Assembly (NCBI GenBank): GCA_015066715.1
Contig: SVNU01000004.1
Coordinates: 1-57,730, forward strand
DNA: 57,730 nucleotides
Source: Ruminococcus sp.
GTDB taxonomy: Bacteria; Bacillota; Clostridia; Oscillospirales; Ruminococcaceae
Direction of reading: 5' to 3'
Part shown: positions 23,845 to 33,831 of the stretch, piece by piece
Position numbering within the stretch: the first letter of the stretch is position 1
Layout of the letters: each line of letters opens with the position of its first letter
Position numbers and translations under genes: made by a program
The notes under the pieces: model-generated
Databases searched by the model: none
The model's input: the letters and a program-made list of their open reading frames with translations, nothing else
What the model was told of the DNA's origin: nothing

Positions 23845-24103
23845 AATTCCCATCCTTTTTTATGAGCCGTACAATCTACTTTCAATATACATCAAATCAG
23901 ACTGTTTGTAAAACTGAATGCAACTTTTTCTATCAAATTTCAGCTTGAAACTTGCGTTTAGTTTTACAATTTTCAAAGTAAAATTGTTTTTCCAAATAAT
24001 ACCTGTACTGATTTTTACCCAGTTTGTGTGCTATAATACATATAAGGACAAAAAATATTTGGATAAATATGCGGATAAAAAATATAACGATGGAAGTGAA
24101 AGT

Positions 24104-25993
24104 ATGACTAAAAAAACAATTACACGATTATCAGCGTTAATTTTTTCAGCTATTATGATACTATCTTTGGTGAATATTCCGATTCGTGCAGAGGATAAAG
24201 CTACCACTGTCACTGGAAAAGTCTATGAGTTTAATGCGAAGAGCAAATATGAAATTTCCACAGCAGAAAACTACGTCGATACGACTCAAAGCAATACATA
24301 TGGTGAATTCCTACTTGATGGCAACATCAAAGTTGTTCCTGACAAGGATGGAATTCCTGCGTATGAGATTATTGATGGAGAATTATCCTTGATTTATAAG
24401 TACGATGATGCTTTATTGAACGCGGAAATTGATTCTTGGCATTTATACAGTGACGCTACGAAGGAGATTGATGGAAATAGTGTTGGAGAAAAGATACAAA
24501 ACGGCACTATATGGCTTCAGACGTCTATGGATAAGAAGAATTGGACTAATGCTTTTCTTGTAAATAATGCTTTTAGCATAACACCAAATAATTCTGATTC
24601 ATTTTATATAGCAAAAGATATCGAACTTATCAATGGTTGTTATTACAAACTTGTGATAGCTTATGAAACACGTATCCGAACTGAAGATAGCAATTTTTTA
24701 ATGATTAATACAGATAAGTTTGATTATAAGAAATATGCCGAGGTCTACGAATTCTATGCTTATACGGATGTTGGAAAACAACAAGAAATAGACTATGAGC
24801 ATACCTATAATATAGGTTCAAAAGTTCGAGTAAAAGATTTTGATGGATATTATGGACAAGAGGATATTAAAAAAGATGATATCCATTATGGTTGGGATTT
24901 AGGTAATTTCTTTATAAGTGGTTATACTGACAAGCGTGCAAATGATGATGGAGATGTGGTTTTCTTAAAAAACACAGGGGATAAAGTTACACTCTGGTTT
25001 AATCTTGCACAGGATTTAAATTCTTTGAATGGAAATAAAGAATTAGCTATAACAAAGGACAGTGAAGGATACGACCAATATTTTGAAACTCCAAGAATTG
25101 ATTTTGGCAAGGGAACAATGATAATTCGACATACTGACCATAATAACAATAAATCTGAACCTCAAATATACACGAATTATCTTGAAGCCAATACTTCTTT
25201 TGGTGCAAATACAAAGGTGCAACTTTTTGAGGAAGGCGATTATGAAGTAGCACTTGATTATGAGGTTACAAAGAATGGTATTATTGATAATATAGGACAT
25301 TATCGTATATTCTTCAAATTCTCTGTGCGTAACGGAAATTGTATGTTTTATACTTTTGATACTGTAACAGGAAGTGAATTGTCAAATTGTTCAATCACTG
25401 AAAATGGTTTTCGACTTGACCTGGCAAACTCAAAGTACTTAAACGTGAATGTTAAACGTGAGGTATTAAAGGATAGCGCAGACGGTCTTGTAGAAGATAC
25501 AAGATTTAATGCACTTGCAAAAGATGGTGCTGAATATACTGATGAAGGAATTTATACGATAACTGTAAGCAACCAATATGTTGATAACCCAACGGTCAGA
25601 AAAATTTATGTAGGAACAAACGATGTGCTACGTGCTCATGTTATAACTGGAAAATCCATACCTGAAATCATACAACTCGTTGATAGCGGAGCAACGATAA
25701 GGGAAGATGGAACAATTAAGGAACCAGTAATTACTGAAACAGAAACGGCAACTGAAACCACCCCAATACAAGAAACGGTTACTGAAATGTCTGTTGAAAC
25801 ATCGGTAGTTGAAACTGAAGAAATTGCAGATGTTATGGCAAATGTTGATAATGTAAATTCTGAGCATTCTGTAACGCCGATTGTAATAACAATACTAATA
25901 GTAGCAGTTGTATGTGCAGTTGTAATAGTCGTGATTGTTATTAAAAAGAAAAATGACAATCTATCAACCGATGATGAGAGAGGTGCAGAATAA
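24104..25993 (+). CDS. Secreted, C-terminally membrane-anchored surface protein
   Basis: A 629-residue protein; start chosen at MTKKTITRLS, which gives a proper signal peptide (ALIFSAIMILSLVNIPIRAE) and has GGAAGTG upstream. A long beta-rich extracellular region is followed by a Thr/Glu-rich stalk (about 535-585) and a C-terminal membrane helix (IVITILIVAVVCAVVIVVIV) with a basic stop-transfer. There is no sortase motif. Its stop overlaps the start of the lipoprotein toxin gene, implying a joint role in display or delivery. No known domain was recognised. Confidence 0.7.
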   Translation: MTKKTITRLSALIFSAIMILSLVNIPIRAEDKATTVTGKVYEFNAKSKYEISTAENYVDTTQSNTYGEFLLDGNIKVVPDKDGIPAYEIIDGELSLIYKYDDALLNAEIDSWHLYSDATKEIDGNSVGEKIQNGTIWLQTSMDKKNWTNAFLVNNAFSITPNNSDSFYIAKDIELINGCYYKLVIAYETRIRTEDSNFLMINTDKFDYKKYAEVYEFYAYTDVGKQQEIDYEHTYNIGSKVRVKDFDGYYGQEDIKKDDIHYGWDLGNFFISGYTDKRANDDGDVVFLKNTGDKVTLWFNLAQDLNSLNGNKELAITKDSEGYDQYFETPRIDFGKGTMIIRHTDHNNNKSEPQIYTNYLEANTSFGANTKVQLFEEGDYEVALDYEVTKNGIIDNIGHYRIFFKFSVRNGNCMFYTFDTVTGSELSNCSITENGFRLDLANSKYLNVNVKREVLKDSADGLVEDTRFNALAKDGAEYTDEGIYTITVSNQYVDNPTVRKIYVGTNDVLRAHVITGKSIPEIIQLVDSGATIREDGTIKEPVITETETATETTPIQETVTEMSVETSVVETEEIADVMANVDNVNSEHSVTPIVITILIVAVVCAVVIVVIVIKKKNDNLSTDDERGAE

Positions 25994-27237
25994 TGAAAAG
26001 AATGATCGCATTGCTTATTTGCGGAGCAATTCTCTTAACCGGCTGTACTCCTACAAAAAAGAGCACGAATCATAGTACGGATGTAATATCGGAAGTTGAA
26101 ACTACTGAAGAAGTTGTTGCTGAAACAATTACTGAAACATTGGAAATAACAGATTTGAATGATGTGGATATTTCTTATCGGTCTTTAGATGATGAAAATC
26201 TGCTTTCTCATATTGAGGACTTGGTGTATAGTGAAACTGTTAAAAGCCTTGATAGTGACAAATATTTTGTAGAGAATGTCAGTGCAATTTATATTTCTAA
26301 AGAATATCTTGAAGAGGTAGCCTACAATTCACAATCAAATGTTTATTTTGGATATACGATAGCAGAGCTTAATGACTTATTTGAAGGCTCAAAATATGTT
26401 TTTACATTAGGTGAGGACGGAACAACGATTGTTCAGGAATTAGTAGAAATTGAAGATAACGACACCGAGCAAATTCTGCAAAATGTTGCAATCGGAACAG
26501 GTGTAATTTTCCTTTGTGTTACGGTTTCTGTTGTATCAGGTGGAGTAGGTGCACCTGCAATTAGTATGATATTTGCTGCTTCTGCAAAAACAGGTACAGT
26601 GATGGCTTTGTCATCTGGTGCCTTTGGTGCAGTTTCAGCAGGTATCGTCAGGGGAATTGAAACAGGCGATATGAACGAGGCTCTTGAAGCTGCAGCACTT
26701 TCTGGAAGCGATGGTTTCAAGTGGGGCGCAATTGGTGGTTCTGTTTCAGGTGGGACAAGTCAAGCTATTTCATTAAAAGGTGCTACATTAAAGGGTTTAA
26801 CTCTGAATGAAGCCGCTATGATACAAAAAGAATCAAAATTACCGTTAGACTTCATTAAAAACTTTCATTCAGTGAATGAATATAATGTGTATAAAAATAG
26901 TGATTTACAAGTAACTACTATTAATGGGAAATATGCTTTCACCCAAAAAATTGATTGGGATTTTATAGGTGATATTGAGGATGGCAGAACTAATGCTCAA
27001 AGGGTATTAGATGGTTTATCTCCTCTTGATTCAACAGGGAAACCATATGAAATCCATCATATTGGACAAGAAGCAAATTCACCATTTGCAATATTGACAC
27101 ATTCACAACACCACGATAATTATACTACTCTTCACTCTAATACAGGAGCAACTGAATCTAAAATAAACAGAACAATATTTGAGAAGGAAAAGGATGAATT
27201 TTGGAAATCATTTTATGAAATGACACAAGGAGCGTAA
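25993..27237 (+). CDS. Lipoprotein with C-terminal LHH-type HNH nuclease toxin domain
   Basis: A 414-residue protein. The N-terminus is a lipobox signal (LLICGAILLTGC, Cys18). A Thr/Glu-rich spacer follows (to about 60). Residues about 155-275 are Gly/Ala-rich and hydrophobic, as in pre-toxin regions. The C-terminal domain has GKPYEIHHIGQ (H355, H356) and HSQHHDNYTTLHSN, the pattern of LHH/WHH-type HNH nucleases of polymorphic toxins. The next gene encodes a SUKH-type protein, the commonest immunity partner. A nuclease on a lipoprotein scaffold in a Gram-positive element is unusual. Activity and target are inferred. Confidence 0.75.
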   Translation: MKRMIALLICGAILLTGCTPTKKSTNHSTDVISEVETTEEVVAETITETLEITDLNDVDISYRSLDDENLLSHIEDLVYSETVKSLDSDKYFVENVSAIYISKEYLEEVAYNSQSNVYFGYTIAELNDLFEGSKYVFTLGEDGTTIVQELVEIEDNDTEQILQNVAIGTGVIFLCVTVSVVSGGVGAPAISMIFAASAKTGTVMALSSGAFGAVSAGIVRGIETGDMNEALEAAALSGSDGFKWGAIGGSVSGGTSQAISLKGATLKGLTLNEAAMIQKESKLPLDFIKNFHSVNEYNVYKNSDLQVTTINGKYAFTQKIDWDFIGDIEDGRTNAQRVLDGLSPLDSTGKPYEIHHIGQEANSPFAILTHSQHHDNYTTLHSNTGATESKINRTIFEKEKDEFWKSFYEMTQGA

Positions 27238-27243
27238 TCAATA

Positions 27244-27639
27244 ATGATTGATGATATAATTAAAGTATTACCCAAGTTAAATGCATTTAGAGCCAGAAAT
27301 TCAGTTGATTTCAAAACAATAAAAAATGCTGAAAGTAGGCTTAACCTTGCTTTTGCGGATGAGTTTTCACGTTACATAGAATCCTTTGGCGTAGCATCAT
27401 GTTATGGTCATGAGTTTACAGGCATATGTAAATCATCGAGATTGAATGTAGTTGATGTTACGATAAGTGAACGAGCAAACAATCCTGATGTACCCAATGA
27501 TTGGTATGTAATCGAGCAGGCTAATATTGATGGAATTGTCATATGGCAAAATCAAAAGGGTGAAATATTTCAAACACAACCTTATTGTGACAGCATAAAA
27601 ATTGCAAACTCTATTGTTGAGTATATTACTTTAATATAG
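27244..27639 (+). CDS. SMI1/KNR4 (SUKH)-type immunity protein
   Basis: A 131-residue protein starting 6 bases after the toxin stop. IKNAESRLNLAFADEFSRYI, then the FGVAS...EFTGIC segment, and the closing VPNDWYVIEQANIDGIVIWQ match the SUKH fold as used in toxin immunity. Such proteins bind and block the cognate nuclease. Confidence 0.75.
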   Translation: MIDDIIKVLPKLNAFRARNSVDFKTIKNAESRLNLAFADEFSRYIESFGVASCYGHEFTGICKSSRLNVVDVTISERANNPDVPNDWYVIEQANIDGIVIWQNQKGEIFQTQPYCDSIKIANSIVEYITLI

Positions 27640-27797
27640 TAGCTATAGTAATCATTTTTGAGAACGACAGTTATATGTTATTAATGCTTGCAATTGATTA
27701 ATTTCTATGATGATATTGAGATAAGTAATTATTGTGTTTATTTAACCAATTTCTGTTAATATCGGCAAATTCTATCTTGAAATAGCACTTGCCACTA

Positions 27798-27940
27798 TCT
27801 TTATTCAAACAAGTATTCTTTTTGTATTTATTATCGATGAATGGAATTGCGTTTTCAAGGCTTTTAAATCCGATACTGAAGGGCAATCAAAATATATCGG
27901 TCTCGTGACTAGCTTAAAGAACAACCTTATGTTGCACTAA
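27798..27940 (+). pseudogene. Fragment of an AAA-ATPase/PD-(D/E)XK gene
   Basis: Reading VFIIDEWNCVFKAFKS, then the tail ending TSLKNNLMLH and stop, it matches the Walker B segment of the intact gene at 32086 (VFIIDEWDCLFRE, then DFLRDLLKD). No P-loop is present upstream. The rest of 27640-28143 contains no gene I can support; an opposing short ORF (27698-27886) is probably its shadow. Confidence 0.6.
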
Positions 27941-28143
27941 ATATTATGCAAAGTCCATCCACAATGATATTGAAAAAGCGGAAAAGGTTTAAATACGCTA
28001 AATTCCACAATGTTCAAAAATCAAGAAAAATTTCTCAAGCCAAATCCACATAAAAAGCAAAATAACCCAATTTATGGATTTATTGATAATTCATTTATTA
28101 TATGATATAATTAAAATATATAAATTATATTGGGGAAAGTTTT

Positions 28144-28824
28144 ATGAGCTACACGAGAAAGAAATTAATATTTAAGCTCGAACAAAGTAAAAATAAAATG
28201 CATTTATTCTATAAACAGGATTTTATTAATTATCGAGGAAAAACTTCAGATACAAATGAAATGTATTCTGAAGTTGTCTGTGAGTGGCTGTTGGATAATA
28301 TTACATTGCTTGATAATATTCCGATGATAACTCGTAAGAAATCATATAAAATAGAAAGTCATGACGGAGTAATAAAAAATGCCAATAGTGGTCGTGAAGA
28401 AGAAATAATTGCAATGAAAATGTATGGCAATGAGTATGATTGTATTGGTGAGATTATTGATTATCAAACACCTTTGAAAAATAACCGCTATGATGAGGCT
28501 GGAAAAATTGATCTACTTTCATATGATGGAACAACGCTTCGAATTCTTGAATTGAAAAAGCCAAATAGTGATGAAACTATGCTTCGTTGTGTGCTTGAGA
28601 GTTATACATATCTTAAAACAATTGATAACGCCAAACTACTTGAAGATTTTGGGATTTCTTGTCATACACTGGTGAAAGCTTGTCCGTTTGTGTTTAGAAA
28701 TGGTGAACAGCATAAGGAAATGCAGCTAGGACGTCCTTATTTAAAGCATCTCATGGATTTATTAGACACCAAGCCTTATTATATAAGCACAGTTGATGGA
28801 AAATATATTATAACGGGTGATTAA
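28144..28824 (+). CDS. PD-(D/E)XK-like nuclease protein
   Basis: A 226-residue protein; GGGGAAAG precedes the ATG. GKIDLLSYDGTTLRILELKK has the acidic residue (D123) and E-x-K (E136, K138) of PD-(D/E)XK nucleases; E85-E87 could supply the helix glutamate. The next gene, an MBL-fold hydrolase, starts immediately after its stop, so the two form an operon. Not a known restriction enzyme by sequence. Confidence 0.65.
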   Translation: MSYTRKKLIFKLEQSKNKMHLFYKQDFINYRGKTSDTNEMYSEVVCEWLLDNITLLDNIPMITRKKSYKIESHDGVIKNANSGREEEIIAMKMYGNEYDCIGEIIDYQTPLKNNRYDEAGKIDLLSYDGTTLRILELKKPNSDETMLRCVLESYTYLKTIDNAKLLEDFGISCHTLVKACPFVFRNGEQHKEMQLGRPYLKHLMDLLDTKPYYISTVDGKYIITGD

Positions 28825-30015
28825 ATGAAAATCCATATTCATAGAGGACAAAATCAAATCGGTGGCTCTATCATTGAGATTTCCACCGACAGTACAAAGC
28901 TAATATTTGATGTTGGTATTGAGCTTGACGAAGCAGAACAGATAGAAGTTCCTCAGATAGATGGACTTTTTGTCGGTGAGAAGAAATACGACGCTGTTTT
29001 TGTATCTCATTATCACCCCGATCATATTGGTCTGCTTGGAAGTCTTGTCAAAGATATACCTGTCTATATGGGTGAAAAAGCCTTTTGTGTACTGAATTCA
29101 GCTTATAAATACAGAAATCTTGATGTGCCGTTTAATCCTGAATATATTTATGACAGAAAAGCTGTGAAAATAGGTGATATTACTGTAACACCATTTCTAT
29201 GTGACCATTCTGCTTTTGACTCATACATGCTTATTGTTGAAGCTGAAGGCAAGTGTGTTCTTTACACAGGCGATTTTCGAGCAAATGGAAGGCTTGATTT
29301 TGATAGATTACTTAATAGCTTACCAGAAGTTGATGCTATAATTATCGAAGGAACTACGCTCTCCCGTGATGATAATATCCGTAATATCGAAGAAGAACAG
29401 CTCGAAGAAATTGCTGTGAATTATCTTGAAAAGCACGGTGGTCCTGCTTTTATAATGATGTCAGCAATGAATATTGACAGGCTTAAAACCATTGAAAATG
29501 TTGCAAAGCGCACAGGCAGACTTTTACTCGAAGATTTGTATACGGCAAGAGTTGCTGTTGCTTCGGCTTGTGCTGTTCCTGACCGTAAAAATGGAGTCCG
29601 TGTCTTTATGACAAAAGGCGACAGCGAATACGATGAACTGTGTAGTTATGGTTCAGCAAAAATCGGAAAAGCAGGAATAGCAGATTCACAATTCATTATG
29701 TGCGTTCGTTCATCAATGAAAGGATACCTTGAAAGGCTTAATGAGCTTATGTCCTTTGAAAATGGCGTGCTTTTCTACGGTATGTGGAAAGGTTATATGG
29801 AACAGCCGTATATGAAAGACTTTATTGAATTTATGCAAAGCAAGGGTGTCAAGTTGCATATTCTCCATACGAGCGGACACGCTGATTCGATGACTATTGA
29901 CAGATTTATTCAGAAAATCAAGCCGAAAATTATCATACCTGTGCATACAGAAAATGCGGAGTGGTTCGAAAGATATGGTGACATTGTTCAAAAGTCAAAG
30001 GAAATATATGTTTAA
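28825..30015 (+). CDS. MBL-fold hydrolase of beta-CASP/RNase J type
   Basis: A 396-residue protein. SHYHPDHIG (H62, H64, D66, H67), PFLCDHSAFDS and LYTGDFRANG are metallo-beta-lactamase motifs. HTSGHADS and IIPVHTEN near the C-terminus are beta-CASP motifs, as in RNase J and archaeal CPSF-type nucleases. RNase J is longer (about 550 residues, with extra C-terminal domain). It should cut RNA or DNA ends. Its pairing with a PD-(D/E)XK protein suggests a two-nuclease cargo or defence module. Confidence 0.8.
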   Translation: MKIHIHRGQNQIGGSIIEISTDSTKLIFDVGIELDEAEQIEVPQIDGLFVGEKKYDAVFVSHYHPDHIGLLGSLVKDIPVYMGEKAFCVLNSAYKYRNLDVPFNPEYIYDRKAVKIGDITVTPFLCDHSAFDSYMLIVEAEGKCVLYTGDFRANGRLDFDRLLNSLPEVDAIIIEGTTLSRDDNIRNIEEEQLEEIAVNYLEKHGGPAFIMMSAMNIDRLKTIENVAKRTGRLLLEDLYTARVAVASACAVPDRKNGVRVFMTKGDSEYDELCSYGSAKIGKAGIADSQFIMCVRSSMKGYLERLNELMSFENGVLFYGMWKGYMEQPYMKDFIEFMQSKGVKLHILHTSGHADSMTIDRFIQKIKPKIIIPVHTENAEWFERYGDIVQKSKEIYV

Positions 30016-30052
30016 AAATAAAAGAGAATTTTTATGTGTTAGCTAAATGATA

Positions 30053-30089
30053 AAAACGACATTCAACGATTGACGTTGAATGTCGTTTT
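30053..30089. terminator. Bidirectional terminator between convergent genes
   Basis: AAAACGACATTCAAC / GTTGAATGTCGTTTT with a 7-base loop serves the MBL gene and the KAP NTPase gene. Confidence 0.85.
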
Positions 30090-30096
30090 GTGTTAA

Positions 30097-31821
30097 TTAG
30101 AGAAATTTTTGAATTTCAGCGTATGCTTTGCGATAGAGTTCAGATACTCTTTTAACAGCATCATCATCTGTAACTGTTATTACGTTTGAATAAAAAATGG
30201 TATTATTACTATTAATTGTTGGCAAAAATTCAAGAGCAAGAGGGTTATTACCTAACGTGTTAAAAAATAAAGCCTCACTATGTTTCGTTTGACAAATCAA
30301 AGAAAGATGTACATCTACATTAGAGTTTTTACGTGATAAATAGTATTCTAAAGAAAAATTAAAACCATTTTTTGCAACGAAAAATTGTTTACAGCTTATA
30401 TCAGAAATCTTAACCCCAGTACGTGTGGTTCTAGGTAACCAAGGTGTAAATTCGCCTAAATCAGCAAGTTCATGTCTTATTCTATCTGCAAGAAGTCTAT
30501 TCTTTTTACGGTTTTCCATTTCTTGTTCTTTGTCATTTTCTTCCGCATCATTAATTGAAACTACGGAAGAACATTTCAACACACTCTGAAGATTAGCAAG
30601 TTCTTTTTCAGAAATCTTATCATCGTTATCATTTTGAAGGGATTTATAAAAATACATAACAAATCTTTTTAGTTTATTATAGTATTTGCTGTTGTCTTCA
30701 GCAGTTTGCTCATCAGCTAAAATTTCTTTGATACAATCATCAGTTGTTTCGCAATTTCCAAGCTGTTCTAATAGTTCTGAATCAATAGGATTTGAAGCAA
30801 AATACTGATAGAGTTTTTCATGTCCCATTTGCATACATATTATTGAAAACAGAATTTTATGACGTTCAGTTTCATTAAGTCCTTTAACACTTGATTTTGT
30901 AATGATATCGAGAAGCTGATATGTATTAAACAGTCTTTTCATGCTTCTGGGGTTAAGGCCAATGGAATTTTGAATAAGATGAACGAATAGATCAATATCT
31001 GAATCTGAAACAGAAATATCCATGTTTTGTAACGAGTTTAATACATAATTTTTTATATCATACTGTGCAACAGGAACTTTGAATGGAAGTTGAATAATCT
31101 TGTCAAAAAAGCTTTTGCCTTTTTCTTCGCTTACGTCAAGTCCGTATTTTTGTCGGATACCACGGGTTACAACATCATAATCAACAGCAATTACAAATAC
31201 GCAATCATTACATTCAAGAAAAAGCTTCAGGACTTCAAGAAGTTCAACAGCCTTTTCTGGCTGTAGACGATCTAAATCATCTACAAAAACTACAACACGG
31301 TTCTTGTTTTCCTTTTTAATTTTTTCATCAACAGCTTGTTGAAATTTATCCTTTAACTCAAGAATTTCACGAGCATAATTTGTTGAATTTTCGGGAGTCA
31401 TCATTTCTTCTGCTATGTCAGCAGCAGCGCCACCTATTGTAGTGTCAGCCACAACTTTTACAGTTTTTCTTGCAAACCCTACCAATCCACTCATTACTTT
31501 TGTTATCATTTTAGGTTCGCAGCCGAGCATATCAAGCATTACTTCCATCATGGAAAAAACAAGGCTATTTCCCATATCAAACTGTGAAAACTGCCAAGTG
31601 TTAAACCAAATAGGATGAACTGTATCAGAAATTTTTTCCTTAATCATGTTCATCATACTGGTTTTACCGCTACCCCAGTCACCTTGAATAGAAATAGTCA
31701 TAGGTGTTGCACATTTCTTTATAAATGTACTCAAACCATCAATATAGGTTTCAATATGAAATAAATCTTGTCCGACTCCTTCAGCGGGAATGTCGGTATT
31801 GCCAATGTTATTCTTTTTCAT
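30097..31821 (-). CDS. KAP-family P-loop NTPase
   Basis: A 574-residue protein with GGAGG before the ATG. Walker A GDWGSGKTS (47-55), Walker B VVVFVDDLDRL (176-186) and the NPRSMKRLFNTYQLL segment are KAP signatures. KAP NTPases are often membrane-associated and many are found in phage defence loci. Two weakly hydrophobic segments near residues 112-140 sit between Walker A and B, as is usual for KAP insertions, although they are not clear membrane helices here. It faces the MBL gene and shares the divergent promoter region 31822-32085 with the AAA gene. Confidence 0.9.
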   Translation of the reverse strand: MKKNNIGNTDIPAEGVGQDLFHIETYIDGLSTFIKKCATPMTISIQGDWGSGKTSMMNMIKEKISDTVHPIWFNTWQFSQFDMGNSLVFSMMEVMLDMLGCEPKMITKVMSGLVGFARKTVKVVADTTIGGAAADIAEEMMTPENSTNYAREILELKDKFQQAVDEKIKKENKNRVVVFVDDLDRLQPEKAVELLEVLKLFLECNDCVFVIAVDYDVVTRGIRQKYGLDVSEEKGKSFFDKIIQLPFKVPVAQYDIKNYVLNSLQNMDISVSDSDIDLFVHLIQNSIGLNPRSMKRLFNTYQLLDIITKSSVKGLNETERHKILFSIICMQMGHEKLYQYFASNPIDSELLEQLGNCETTDDCIKEILADEQTAEDNSKYYNKLKRFVMYFYKSLQNDNDDKISEKELANLQSVLKCSSVVSINDAEENDKEQEMENRKKNRLLADRIRHELADLGEFTPWLPRTTRTGVKISDISCKQFFVAKNGFNFSLEYYLSRKNSNVDVHLSLICQTKHSEALFFNTLGNNPLALEFLPTINSNNTIFYSNVITVTDDDAVKRVSELYRKAYAEIQKFL

Positions 31822-32085
31822 TGCATTTTTCCTCCATTTTAGAATTAGTGGATTTTATCATCCATCTATAATAACATTTTCATCATATATAATAGTATTT
31901 GAATATTGTTTTGTATTTTTCTTTGAATAATATTTGTTTGTGAATTGTTATTTTAATTATAACACATATGAATTTATTAAGCAAGTAATGGATTAATACT
32001 ATAAGATATAAAGTAACTCTACAAATTCCATCTTGAAAAAGCTTTGTATATATGCTATAATATTATGAAAGTAGGAGGTGTAAGT

Positions 32086-33654
32086 ATGGGGATATATCTG
32101 AATCCAAGCAATGATTTGTTTGCAAGGGTAATAAATTCTGAAATATATGTAGATAAGTCCAGGGTTATTGAACTTACAAACCGAGTTTTAAATACAACCC
32201 GTGAATTTATATGTGTAAGTCGTCCACGCCGTTTCGGTAAATCTGTAACAGCAAGTATGCTTTCTGCATATTACAGCCGTGGATGCAGTTCAGAAAGCCT
32301 ATTTGACAATCTTGATGTATCTGCTTGTGAAAGCTATGCAAAATATCTTAACAGCTATAACGTAGTTGCACTTAATATGCAGCAGATGTTAAGCCGTGCA
32401 GCCAACCCTAATGATATAATAAGCTGTATTCAGAGTACTGTACTTGCTGAACTCCGTCAGGATTTTGATTTACCTGATAGTATTGAACGACTTATAGATG
32501 GTTTTGAATATATATACAATCATCACAAGAATGGTTTTGTTTTTATAATTGACGAATGGGATTGCCTTTTCAGAGAATATCCTTCAGAGCAAGATGCACA
32601 GCGTAACTATCTTGATTTCCTTCGCGATCTGCTTAAAGACAGAAGCTATGTTCACCTTGCATATATGACTGGTATTTTACCTATTAAAAAGTATGGTACC
32701 CATTCAGCTTTGAATATGTTTACAGAGTATTCTATGATGGATCCTGGACCATTTGCTGATTATACTGGCTTTACTGAGGACGAAGTTCGTTCACTCTGTA
32801 ATAAATATAATATGGACTATAATGTTGTCAGCAATTGGTATGATGGATATTCATTTGAAAATGGAAAGCATATTTATAGTCCTAAATCTGTTGCTGATGC
32901 AATGTTTGAGCAGAAATGCAAGAGCTACTGGACCAAGACAGAAACTTATGACGCACTTAAAAAGTATATCAATATGAATTTTGATGGTCTGAAAGCTGCT
33001 GTAACAGAGATGCTTGGTGGAAACAAGCTGAAAATTGAGCCACGGAGCTTCCAGAATGATATGACTTCATTCGGTAGTAAGGATGATGTTCTTACACTGC
33101 TTGTGCATTTGGGATACCTTGCTTATGACCAGCATAAGCAGAGCGTGTATATACCTAATCTTGAAGTATCAGAGGAATTTGTTCTTGCTATTACCAATAG
33201 TGAAGAATGGGGAAGAGTTGCAGAAGATATTGAAAACTCTGAAAAATTGCTTCAAGCTACTCTTGATGGTAATGCAGACATTGTAGCACAGTATATTGAT
33301 AGAATACACCGTAATTATACTGACCCGCTCCACTATAACGATGAAAATGCTTTGAGGTATGTTGTAAAGTGGGCATATCAGAGTGCAAGAGCTTATTATA
33401 AGATAATTGACGAAATGCCAGCAGGAACAGGATATGCAGATTTAGTATTTTTACCAATAGTTGCAGATAAGCCTGCTATGGTTATTGAATTGAAGTATGA
33501 TAAGTCTGCTGATGTTGCTGTTGAGCAGATAAAGTTAAGGCACTATTATGAAACTTTAAGTGGTTTTTCTGGTGAGGTTATGCTTGTAGGAATAAGTTAC
33601 GACCGAACTACTAAAGAACATAAGTGTATGATTGAATGTTTAAGTGATATATAA
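32086..33654 (+). CDS. AAA-ATPase-like / PD-(D/E)XK nuclease fusion
   Basis: A 522-residue protein; start at MGIYLNPSN set by TAGGAGG. Walker A SRPRRFGKSVT (45-55) and FIIDEWDCLF (about 155-164) identify the AAA-ATPase-like (PF09820) family. The C-terminal domain with GYADLVFLP and PAMVIELKYDKS is the PD-(D/E)XK domain usually fused to it. These proteins are abundant in gut bacteria and carry unknown roles, possibly defence. A fragment of a second copy lies at 27798-27940. Confidence 0.9.
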   Translation: MGIYLNPSNDLFARVINSEIYVDKSRVIELTNRVLNTTREFICVSRPRRFGKSVTASMLSAYYSRGCSSESLFDNLDVSACESYAKYLNSYNVVALNMQQMLSRAANPNDIISCIQSTVLAELRQDFDLPDSIERLIDGFEYIYNHHKNGFVFIIDEWDCLFREYPSEQDAQRNYLDFLRDLLKDRSYVHLAYMTGILPIKKYGTHSALNMFTEYSMMDPGPFADYTGFTEDEVRSLCNKYNMDYNVVSNWYDGYSFENGKHIYSPKSVADAMFEQKCKSYWTKTETYDALKKYINMNFDGLKAAVTEMLGGNKLKIEPRSFQNDMTSFGSKDDVLTLLVHLGYLAYDQHKQSVYIPNLEVSEEFVLAITNSEEWGRVAEDIENSEKLLQATLDGNADIVAQYIDRIHRNYTDPLHYNDENALRYVVKWAYQSARAYYKIIDEMPAGTGYADLVFLPIVADKPAMVIELKYDKSADVAVEQIKLRHYYETLSGFSGEVMLVGISYDRTTKEHKCMIECLSDI

Positions 33655-33659
33655 ATTTT

Positions 33660-33691
33660 ATTCCCCATATTCTTTGTTGAATATGGGGAAT
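33660..33691 (+). terminator. Terminator after the AAA/PD-(D/E)XK gene
   Basis: ATTCCCCATATTC / GAATATGGGGAAT stem, close to the stop codon. Confidence 0.7.
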
Positions 33692-33831
33692 AATTGGATT
33701 ATATCATACGAAGTGTAAGCAATGAGTTATATTGTAATAAAGTAAAAATCATAACACAGTTGTATCATGTGCAGTACTCTTTTGCTTAAAATGAAAAATT
33801 GTTATTGCAGAAAAAATAGGAGATTAAATAC

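Larger units (their letters stand above)
22316..23968 (-). mobile_element. IS30-family insertion sequence
   Basis: An IS30 transposase gene is flanked by inverted ends TGTAAAACTAACAGCAA (left, from 22316) and TGTAAAACTAAACGCAA (right, complement, ending 23968). A second, internal pair TGTACGGCTC (22521-22530) and GAGCCGTACA (23864-23873) lies close to the gene. The outer pair is the better terminus because the inner one leaves no room for a promoter. No certain target duplication was seen. AAGTAAAATTGTT recurs on both sides (22296 and 23976), but it may be chance in AT-rich DNA. Confidence 0.7.

Noticed and set aside
22521-23873. Inner inverted repeats TGTACGGCTC as the IS30 ends
   Set aside because: They lie about 20 bases from the start codon, leaving no promoter. 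The outer TGTAAAACTAA pair fits better, although neither has a proven target duplication.
27698-27886. Leftward 62-residue ORF as a gene
   Set aside because: It uses a TTG start without a good ribosome binding site and overlaps the AAA-gene remnant on the other strand.
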